A DNA stretch of 5,518 nt from an uncultured Bacteroidia bacterium (GTDB lineage: Bacteria > Bacteroidota > Bacteroidia > Bacteroidales > Prolixibacteraceae). The stretch covers positions 1 to 5,518 of the forward strand of contig CAIOOC010000216.1 in NCBI GenBank assembly GCA_903859795.1. The letters are read 5' to 3'. The notes beneath the pieces were generated by a model, which did not search any database, was not told the DNA's origin, and saw only the letters and a program-made list of their open reading frames with translations. Shown piece by piece: positions 1 through 5,518 of the stretch; position 1 is the first letter of the stretch, and every line of letters begins with the position of its first letter. Made by a program: the position numbers and the translations under genes.

Positions 1-8
1 GCCACAAA

Positions 9-80
9 GGGGAGATTGCTTCGGCTCTCACCATGTTTATCATTTCCGTAAAAAATTATTGAAGAGCTCCTTGCAATGAC
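9..80. repeat. Degenerate REP-like imperfect inverted repeat
   Basis: The left arm contains ATTGC (15-19) and GCTCT (24-28). The right arm contains AGAGC (63-67) and GCAAT (73-77). These pair in order, with unpaired 4-5 nt gaps (20-23 and 68-72) and an A/T-rich centre at 29-62. The outer sequences GGAGATTGCTTCGG and TTGCAATGAC resemble, from memory, a dispersed intergenic repeat in many bacterial genomes of the general form GTCATTGCGAGG...GAAGCAATCTCC. The centre would then be an insertion or a decayed loop. The pairing is seen directly. Membership of a dispersed family is inference and depends on other copies in the genome. Confidence 0.5.
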
Positions 81-90
81 ATGCTCATTG

Positions 91-162
91 ATTATAACAG
101 AGATGGGCAGGGTTGGCAGCACAGCCGCCAACCCTGCCCATCTCATCCCACTCCATTATAAC
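91..162. repeat. 8-bp direct repeats flanking the hairpin
   Basis: ATTATAAC occurs at 91-98 and again at 155-162 in the same orientation, bracketing the hairpin at 100-144. The gap is 1 nt on the left and 10 nt on the right, so the symmetry expected of a clean insertion is imperfect. An A/T-rich octamer can recur by chance over 70 bases, so interpretation as a target-site duplication is tentative. Confidence 0.3.
100..144. repeat. Perfect 18-bp-stem hairpin
   Basis: Positions 100-117 (GAGATGGGCAGGGTTGGC) are the exact reverse complement of 127-144, with a 9-nt loop at 118-126. The stem is much richer in G+C than its surroundings. Neither strand has a T-run after the stem, so it is not a typical intrinsic terminator, although it could still end or stabilise a transcript from a gene left of the window. 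The octamer ATTATAAC occurs on both sides, at 91-98 and 155-162, and could be a target-site duplication of a small non-coding element. The palindrome is certain; its role is not known. Confidence 0.85.
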
Positions 163-165
163 CCA

Positions 166-180
166 TTCATCGCGAGGAAT
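166..180 (+). repeat. Possible fragment of a second dispersed repeat
   Basis: TTCATCGCGAGGAAT resembles the GTCATTGCGAGGAAT end of the repeat type proposed for 9-80, in the opposite orientation, but the sequence after it does not continue the pattern. It may be a truncated copy. The similarity is judged from memory over about 13 bases and is weak evidence alone. Confidence 0.25.
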
Positions 181-630
181 ATGGCTTAATTATAGTTCCG
201 GCAGGAACGTGATTAACTTCGTGTGACGGTGCAATCTATCCTTACGACACCACTCATTAGTAGGAGATCGGTATTCGAACTTTCATTATTAACGATTTAC
301 CTGATAGGTGATGAAGCAAACCTATATTATTCGCAGATTTTCAGCAGGCTGCCCTTTGTAGACCTCAAACAAGCTGGTAAACGAGGTTACATGACCTCCG
401 GATCTATATTTTCAAGAAAAGTATAATTCACCCCAAATTCTAAATTAATCGGCTGTTTCTGGAGTTTTCACTACTATAATATTGACCAAATATCCAAATC
501 GGGTATTTTAGGTTTTTTAACATTTAACAATTGGCTTAAATAGGGAGATTTTTTACCTGTTTTTCATGATATTGCACATAAAATTACTTAAAGCACATAA
601 TATCAGTTATATATATTTATATTGATTCAA
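181..630. other. Intergenic stretch with no supported gene
   Basis: The only open frame of note here runs from a GTG at 223 to 426 (67 codons). It has no recognisable domain, no promoter element that I can pair with it and an unfavourable start codon, so I do not call it a gene. Small patterns seen are a 5-bp-stem palindrome at 195-208 (GTTCC/GGAAC around GGCA), a tandem TTTAACA at 516-522 and 523-529, and AAATTAATCGG at 442-452, which recurs at 696-706. Base composition becomes increasingly A/T-rich toward the promoter. No tRNA, rRNA or CRISPR pattern is visible. Confidence 0.6.
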
Positions 631-633
631 AAT

Positions 634-706
634 ATTATTTATAACGGGTAAAAATTATTTGTAAACAATCGTTAAATTAATACAAATTAATCGTAAAATT
701 AATCGG
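634..706 (+). promoter_or_regulatory. Helically spaced A/T repeats upstream of promoter
   Basis: Two related 11-mers of the form ATTATTTRTAA start at 634 and 654. Three exact AAATTAAT octamers start at 674, 684 and 696. The last steps form a 15-bp direct repeat with one mismatch (667-681 and 689-703, both beginning AATCGT). Start-to-start distances are 20, 20, 10 and 12 bp, close to multiples of one DNA turn, which places the A/T tracts on roughly one face of the helix. The array ends at the expected -33 region. It could curve the DNA, act as an UP-like element, or be a regulator's repeated site. The repeats are seen; the function is inference. Confidence 0.4.
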
Positions 707-733
707 TCTGTTAATCTCTGCCATGTACCTTTG
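703..733 (+). promoter_or_regulatory. Bacteroidota-type promoter for the susCD pair
   Basis: TACCTTTG at 726-733 matches the Bacteroidota -7 consensus TAnnTTTG at every fixed position. The -33 element is weak: TCG at 703-705 occupies the place of the consensus TTG with a 20-bp spacer (706-725). Transcription would begin near 739-741, giving a leader of about 55 nt before the ATG at 795. A weak -33 often goes with dependence on an activator, and the repeats just upstream would suit that, but no regulator gene is in the window. A near match at 754-761 (ATACTTTG) is less convincing. Confidence 0.65.
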
Positions 734-794
734 TATCGGGTCTTCCTAAATCTATACTTTGAAGGCTTGTTAATTTTAAACTAATATTATCATT

Positions 795-3700
795 ATGAAG
801 AAAAGATTGTACCTTATTTTGATCGTACTGTTTGCTTCATTTTCGGGCGCTATGGCTCAGGTGAAGGTAAGCGGAACTGTTACTGATCCGGAAGGGATCA
901 GTATTCCTGGTGTGTCTGTTGTTCAGAAAGGCACAACGAATGGAACAACAACTGATGCTGACGGGAAGTACTCGTTAAGCGTTAGTTCTGCAAGTGCATC
1001 ATTGCAGTTCTCTTTCGTGGGTATGACAACTGTTTCAGAGGCGCTAAACGGCCGTTCTGTCATTAATGTAAAAATGACCGCTGAAAGTGTTGGTATCAAT
1101 GAAGTTGTTGTAACGGCTTTAGGTATCCAGCGTGAAAAGAAAACGCTGACTTATGCTTCTCAACAGGTTTCCGGTACTGAACTTAGAGTAGCAGCCAACA
1201 ATAACTTTATGGAAGCTATGAGCGGGAAAGCTGCTGGTGTAGATATCAAAACCAGCAATTCAGGCGCAGGGGGTTCCACAAAAGCAGTATTAAGAGGAAA
1301 TAAGTCACTGATCGGACTTAGCGAGCCTCTTTATGTTATTGATGGTATTCCAATGTTAAACAACAAACAGGGTCAGCCAGGTTCTTACGGCGGTACTGAC
1401 GGTGGTGACGGTCTTTCCCAAATCAACGCAGGTGATATCGAAAGCATCAACGTTCTTAAAGGTGCCAACGCATCTATCCTTTATGGTAGCCAGGGTGCAA
1501 ATGGTGTTGTTTTGATCACAACTAAAAAAGGTAAAGAAGGCAAAACAACTGTTACTGTTAATTCAAGTACAATTCTTGAGAGTGTATCTGGTCTTCCTGA
1601 TTTCCAGTTTAAATATGGCAGTGTTGGTACTTCTGTTTATAACTGGTCAACAACCCCGGGAAATTATCAGAGCAATTACATCAAGGATTTCTTCCAGACA
1701 GGTGTTAACGAGACCAATTCACTTTCTATCAGTGGTGGTAACGACAAAACAACTGTTTATTTCTCATATGCCAATACTTCTGCTAAAGGCGTGATGCCAA
1801 CCAATACCTATCAAAAGAACAACTTTACATTTAACCAGTCAACAAAATTATTTGATAATAAAGTTACTGTTAGTTCAAATGTGATGTTCTCTGACGAGGT
1901 TTCCCGTAACCGCCCAGGTGCAGGTTATTATGACAACCCACTTACTGGTTTGTATCTGTTTTCCCGTAATCTAGATTTTGGAATGTATAAAACTCATTAT
2001 TCCACATTCAATGCAGACAGGAATATGGATGTAATGAACTGGTACTCCACAGAAGAAAAACAAAACAACCCTTACTGGATTATCAACAAGGATCCTAAAC
2101 TCAATACAACAAAACGCGTTATTGCCAGCGTGAAATTGTCATGGGATATCGCAAAACACCTTAAATTTGACGTCCGCGGAAACATGGACTATGCAAACAA
2201 ACTTGATGATCAACGTAAACCTGCAGGTGGAAACTCTGTAACAGTTAGTCCGAACGGAACATGGGGATACAATAAATGGACCGAATCGATGCTTTATACT
2301 GACGGAATCTTAAGCTATAACAATACATGGGGCAATTTGAGTTTGAATGCAATTGCAGGAGCCAGTTATCAGCATAACATGAGCGAAGGTATGAGCGTTG
2401 GAAATGGTACTGTTTCGTTAATGTATCCTAACTTCTTCTCTTTCGCGAATATGCCTTATAATGTCATGTTTAATCAGAGCTTTAGCCGCGAAATAAAACA
2501 AGGTGCATTTGCTAATGCGCAGCTCGGATTTAAAGAGATGTTATTTTTAGATTTATCGGCACGTAACGACTGGGCCTCCACACTTGCACTTACAGGAAAT
2601 CAATCTTATTTGTATCCTGCCGTAGGTCTTTCTGCTATCCTTAGCCAGATGATTAAAATGCCTGAAGCAATATCTTTTGCAAAAATCAGGGCTTCTTCAT
2701 CTCAAACTGCCAATGAAGTACCATTTAACGTAGTAAATCCTCAGAATAGTATCGGTGGAGCTGGTACCCCAAGCGGAATCGGCGGTATTAACCGTAACAC
2801 TCAGGTTCCTTTCACCAACCTGAAACCTGAAGTTATCACAAGTAACGAGTTAGGTACAGAGTGGAGATTTTTCCATGGCAGAGCTGGTCTTGAGTTCACC
2901 TACTATAATGATGTGAGCACAAATCAGTTCCTTACCTTGAGTGCTCCATCAGGTTCAGGCTATACCTACTACTATATTAATGCAGGGAAAATCACCAATA
3001 AGGGTTTTGAACTTACCCTTGATGCTGATCCAGTAAAAACAAGCAATTTCAGTTGGAAAACATCAGTTAACCTTTCACAGAACAAAAATAAAATCGTTGA
3101 ACTTATCAAATCAAATCCTGATTACCAGGTTGGTGGCGATGACGAAGGTTTTGCTTCAATTATCAAAGCAGGCGGATCTTTTAACGATTTATGGATCTGG
3201 AAATTTGCGAAAGATGCACAAGGCAGAATTATTCTTGATGCCAATGGCGTCCCAACAAAAGCTGCTAAACAGGAAAAAGTTGGTAATGTGAATCCTGATT
3301 TTCTCTTAGGATGGAACAATAGCCTTAACTACAAGAACTTCTATGCAAGTATCCTTATTAATGCCAAATTTGGTGGTGTCGCCTTCTCAAAAACAGAAGC
3401 TTTCCTTGATTCTTACGGCGTAAGCCAAAGATCAGCAGCTGCCCGTGATGCTGGCGCAACAATGCCGATTAATGCTGTTAGTTCTACCGGTTCTGCAGTT
3501 TCTTCAATCAATGTAGTAACTTATTATTCAACCATTGGTGACAGAAATAAAATCATGGAGCCTTATGTTTACTCAAGGACCAATGTCAGACTAGGACAAT
3601 TAGTTTTTGGTTATAACTTTGATATCAAGAAACTTAATTTACCGGTGAAAGAGGCTTCATTCTCTTTGGTTGGCAGGAATTTATTCTTCTTCTACAAAAA

Positions 3701-3815
3701 AGCTCCATTTGATCCTGAACAATCAATGAGTACCGGTAACGGGATGCAGTCAAACGACGTATTTAGTGTTCCTAACACCAGGACTTATGGGTTTAACTTA
3801 AAGGTCACTTTCTAA
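795..3815 (+). CDS. SusC/RagA-family TonB-dependent outer membrane receptor
   Basis: This is the outer-membrane barrel of a SusCD uptake system, importing a ligand delivered by the SusD partner using TonB-ExbBD energy. Residues 1-21 form a signal peptide (MKKR, hydrophobic core, cleavage after AMA before Q22). Residues 24 to about 100 are a carboxypeptidase-D-regulatory-like domain (SGTVTD, GVSV, TTDADGKYSL). EVVVTA at 103-108 fits a TonB box within the family signature INEVVVTALG (101-110). The plug follows, with LYVIDGIPM (179-187) and LYGSQGANGVVLITTKKG (229-246). The remainder is the beta-barrel, including NLKPE (675-679), and it ends in aromatic F1006 as expected of a barrel assembly signal. 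At 1006 residues it is full length. There is no N-terminal STN domain, so direct signalling to an anti-sigma factor is not expected. The ATG at 795 is preceded by A/T-rich sequence without a Shine-Dalgarno site, normal for the phylum. The substrate cannot be assigned; a glycan or peptide is possible. Confidence 0.97.
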   Translation: MKKRLYLILIVLFASFSGAMAQVKVSGTVTDPEGISIPGVSVVQKGTTNGTTTDADGKYSLSVSSASASLQFSFVGMTTVSEALNGRSVINVKMTAESVGINEVVVTALGIQREKKTLTYASQQVSGTELRVAANNNFMEAMSGKAAGVDIKTSNSGAGGSTKAVLRGNKSLIGLSEPLYVIDGIPMLNNKQGQPGSYGGTDGGDGLSQINAGDIESINVLKGANASILYGSQGANGVVLITTKKGKEGKTTVTVNSSTILESVSGLPDFQFKYGSVGTSVYNWSTTPGNYQSNYIKDFFQTGVNETNSLSISGGNDKTTVYFSYANTSAKGVMPTNTYQKNNFTFNQSTKLFDNKVTVSSNVMFSDEVSRNRPGAGYYDNPLTGLYLFSRNLDFGMYKTHYSTFNADRNMDVMNWYSTEEKQNNPYWIINKDPKLNTTKRVIASVKLSWDIAKHLKFDVRGNMDYANKLDDQRKPAGGNSVTVSPNGTWGYNKWTESMLYTDGILSYNNTWGNLSLNAIAGASYQHNMSEGMSVGNGTVSLMYPNFFSFANMPYNVMFNQSFSREIKQGAFANAQLGFKEMLFLDLSARNDWASTLALTGNQSYLYPAVGLSAILSQMIKMPEAISFAKIRASSSQTANEVPFNVVNPQNSIGGAGTPSGIGGINRNTQVPFTNLKPEVITSNELGTEWRFFHGRAGLEFTYYNDVSTNQFLTLSAPSGSGYTYYYINAGKITNKGFELTLDADPVKTSNFSWKTSVNLSQNKNKIVELIKSNPDYQVGGDDEGFASIIKAGGSFNDLWIWKFAKDAQGRIILDANGVPTKAAKQEKVGNVNPDFLLGWNNSLNYKNFYASILINAKFGGVAFSKTEAFLDSYGVSQRSAAARDAGATMPINAVSSTGSAVSSINVVTYYSTIGDRNKIMEPYVYSRTNVRLGQLVFGYNFDIKKLNLPVKEASFSLVGRNLFFFYKKAPFDPEQSMSTGNGMQSNDVFSVPNTRTYGFNLKVTF

Positions 3816-3835
3816 GAATTTAAAATTTTATTAGT

Positions 3836-5407
3836 ATGAAAAAGATATTTATAGCATTTCTATTCATGTGTGGTCTTGCTGCGTGCACATCGAATTTTGT
3901 AAATGAGAACACAAACCCGTATCAGATCTCTGATACGAGCCTTAAGCAAGACTTTAACCTGGTGGGTTCCCCATTTTCAGGGTTGTTGTTCAATCTTTTC
4001 GGACATCAGATTGAGGAAGATTTGTGCTACGATTCATGGATGGGTTATATGAATACACCTACCGATTTCGTTGGTAACGTAAATAATACCACTTATTACA
4101 TCCGTTGGAACTCTTACTGGGACCGTGTTTATGGCTCTGTAATGTCACCTTCAAAACAGGTTATCCAGCTAGCTAAGTCCAATAACTTGCCGCTTTTTGC
4201 AACATGGGCAAAGTTTATCCGGATACTTTCAATATCGAAGCTGACTGCAGTTCATGGACCGGTTATCTATTCCAATTATGGTTCAACCGCCAATTCAATT
4301 CTTTATGATAAGGAATCTGATCTTTACAACCTGTTCTTTGCTCAGTTAGACTCTATTCAGTCTGATTTTGCAGCGAACAAAACCTATGCTGGTTTTGCAA
4401 AATTCGATCCAAGTTATAATGGTAATATTGGTTCATGGATGAAGCTTGTTAACTCAGAGCGTCTTAGGTTAGCTATGCGTATTTCAAAGGTAGCTCCTGC
4501 ATTGGCCAAAACACAGGGCGAAAAGGCTATGGCTGACCCTGCCGGATTAATCGTTAATAACTCAGATAACTTTATGGTCGCGTTATTGGGTAATTTAATG
4601 CCTGTGGCTATGATTTGTTACCAATGGGATGATACCCGTATGGGCGGTGTAATGGAATCTTTTTTGGCTGGTTTAAACGACGGAAGAGCTGCTAAAATGT
4701 TTGCTCCGGCTTCTGATGCCGCTGATTTGGTCGATCACCCGGCTTTCCCATATAAAGGAATACGTAACGGCGCTTTTTGTGGTACTACCAAACCTCACAT
4801 GCTTAAATATTCTAAAGTTTCGAATGACTTTAACAGCGTTCAGAACAGAAGGGCATTTACAGCAGCTGAAACCAGTTTCCTAAAGGCTGAAGCTGCCCTC
4901 AGAGGCTGGGCTGGCGCAGGCGATGCAAAAACCAATTACGAAAATGGTATTAGACTATCTTTTGCTGATTGGGGTGCAGGTGGTGTTGATACCTATATTG
5001 CTGACAATACGAGCAAACCGCTCAATTATGTTGACTATTCTGACGCACGGAATAACTTCACCTCACGTTCAACCATTACCGTTGCCTGGAATGATGGCGA
5101 CAGCAATGAACTTAAACTGGAGAAAATTATTACCCAGAAATGGATCAATACCTTCACAAACACTCTTGAAGCATGGTGTGACTTCAGAAGGACTGGTTAT
5201 CCTAAGATCCCGCATGTTGCAAAGAATGACAGCAGCCCGGACTGGGGTGTTATTCCTGCTGACCAGTGGATCAAGAGAATGCCTTTTGTTAACGGCGAAA
5301 GAACTGGCAATACTGCAGCAGTTGCTGATGCCACTTCCAAACTTGGTGGTCCAGATGATATCTCTTCACGTCTGTGGTTTGATACTGGCGACGGTCCAAA
5401 CTTTTAA
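3836..5407 (+). CDS. SusD/RagB-family nutrient-binding outer membrane lipoprotein
   Basis: This is the surface lid that binds ligand and closes over the SusC barrel. It starts 20 nt after the susC-like stop, in the same direction, so the two are almost certainly cotranscribed. Residues 1-16 are a lipoprotein signal peptide ending in the lipobox LAAC, with Cys17 as the lipidated residue. After it comes NENTNPY (23-29), common near the N-terminus of SusD proteins. GYMNTP (70-75), the NNTTYYIRWNSYW stretch (83-95) and the C-terminal EAWCDFRRTGYPKIP (445-459) and SRLWFD (511-516) resemble, from memory, the SusD-like family PF12741 rather than the classical SusD fold entry; this needs a profile search. 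The 523-residue length is usual for the family. No catalytic motif is seen and none is expected. The gene appears intact, and specificity is unknown. The spacer before the ATG is A/T-rich with no Shine-Dalgarno sequence. Confidence 0.95.
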   Translation: MKKIFIAFLFMCGLAACTSNFVNENTNPYQISDTSLKQDFNLVGSPFSGLLFNLFGHQIEEDLCYDSWMGYMNTPTDFVGNVNNTTYYIRWNSYWDRVYGSVMSPSKQVIQLAKSNNLPLFATWAKFIRILSISKLTAVHGPVIYSNYGSTANSILYDKESDLYNLFFAQLDSIQSDFAANKTYAGFAKFDPSYNGNIGSWMKLVNSERLRLAMRISKVAPALAKTQGEKAMADPAGLIVNNSDNFMVALLGNLMPVAMICYQWDDTRMGGVMESFLAGLNDGRAAKMFAPASDAADLVDHPAFPYKGIRNGAFCGTTKPHMLKYSKVSNDFNSVQNRRAFTAAETSFLKAEAALRGWAGAGDAKTNYENGIRLSFADWGAGGVDTYIADNTSKPLNYVDYSDARNNFTSRSTITVAWNDGDSNELKLEKIITQKWINTFTNTLEAWCDFRRTGYPKIPHVAKNDSSPDWGVIPADQWIKRMPFVNGERTGNTAAVADATSKLGGPDDISSRLWFDTGDGPNF

Positions 5408-5432
5408 GCTAATTATTGAATAAATTGAATAT

Positions 5433-5469
5433 GAAAATACCCTTTTACACTTTGTAGAGGGGTATTTTC
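5433..5469 (+). terminator. Intrinsic terminator after the SusD gene
   Basis: GAAAATACCC (5433-5442) pairs with GGGTATTTTC (5460-5469). The stem continues inward through two T-G wobbles and a T-A pair to TACA/TGTA (5446-5449 and 5453-5456), giving 17 consecutive pairs around a 3-nt CTT loop. The downstream sequence is T-rich (5470-5492) but not an unbroken T-run. It lies 25 nt after the susD stop and probably ends the susCD transcript. Because the outer stem is A/T-rich on both sides, it might also work for a convergent gene beyond the window. Confidence 0.8.
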
Positions 5470-5518
5470 TGTTTCTTCACGTCTTTTATTTTGTGAATAA
5501 GTTTCGCAAGATTGTTCA
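5470..5518. other. Downstream intergenic edge, nothing identified
   Basis: The last 49 bases after the terminator are T-rich and then mixed in composition. I see no start codon with a convincing open frame, no complete TAnnTTTG element (the closest, around 5486-5493, is one base short in spacing) and no RNA gene. Any following gene begins outside the window. Confidence 0.5.

Noticed and set aside
100..144. Hairpin considered as a rho-independent terminator of an upstream gene
   Set aside because: Neither side has the T-run expected after the stem, so I list it as an inverted repeat, although a terminator-like role is not excluded.
317..324. Reverse-strand TAGGTTTG, an exact TAnnTTTG match reading leftward
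   Set aside because: There is no gene to its left on the minus strand in the window, its -33 position carries CTG rather than TTG, and a motif with six fixed bases is expected by chance a few times in a window of this size.
223..426. 67-codon open frame on the + strand starting with GTG
   Set aside because: The GTG start, lack of a recognisable domain or signal peptide and absence of a suitable promoter make chance the better explanation. A protein search finding conserved homologues of similar length would reverse this.
741..765. Possible small stem-loop in the 5' leader (CTTC 742-745 with GAAG 761-764)
   Set aside because: Only four to five base pairs around a 15-nt loop, so it is not stable enough to call a riboswitch or attenuator.
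3122..3319. 65-codon open frame on the minus strand inside the SusC gene
   Set aside because: It lies wholly within a clear, conserved coding sequence on the other strand and shows no recognisable protein features. It is a shadow frame.
4923..5423. 166-codon overlapping open frame in another frame of the SusD gene
   Set aside because: Although long, it runs through the conserved SusD C-terminal region in a different frame. Its predicted protein is a low-quality hydrophobic and methionine-rich sequence with no domain. The SusD frame has full family signatures.

Overview
This window is an ordinary outer-membrane nutrient-uptake locus from a member of the Bacteroidota. Two co-directional genes fill positions 795-5407. 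The first is a SusC-type TonB-dependent receptor and the second is its SusD-type surface lipoprotein partner. The phylum assignment rests on this gene pair, on a promoter element of the Bacteroidota form TAnnTTTG (726-733), and on A/T-rich translation starts with no Shine-Dalgarno sequence. I cannot place the organism below phylum level.

Layout. Positions 1-180 hold degenerate and perfect inverted repeats: a REP-like imperfect palindrome at 9-80, a perfect 18-bp-stem hairpin at 100-144 flanked by an 8-bp direct repeat, and a possible fragment of a second repeat at 166-180. Positions 181-630 contain no gene I can support. Positions 634-706 are very A/T-rich and carry short direct repeats spaced by about one or two helical turns, immediately upstream of the promoter. 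The promoter, a leader of roughly 55 nt and the susC-like start follow. Only 20 nt separate susC from susD. A 17-bp-stem terminator (5433-5469) closes the unit just after susD.

How the genes work together. In characterised SusCD pairs the SusC barrel sits in the outer membrane and the SusD lipoprotein caps it as a hinged lid. The ligand is captured outside the cell and imported through SusC using energy from TonB-ExbBD. Here both halves look intact and full length. No hydrolase, peptidase, sensor or sigma/anti-sigma gene is present, and the terminator suggests that the transcript carries only the pair. The substrate therefore cannot be assigned from this window.

I found no convincing undescribed system. 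The items most worth a second look are the repeat cluster at 1-180 and the phased A/T repeats upstream of the promoter.
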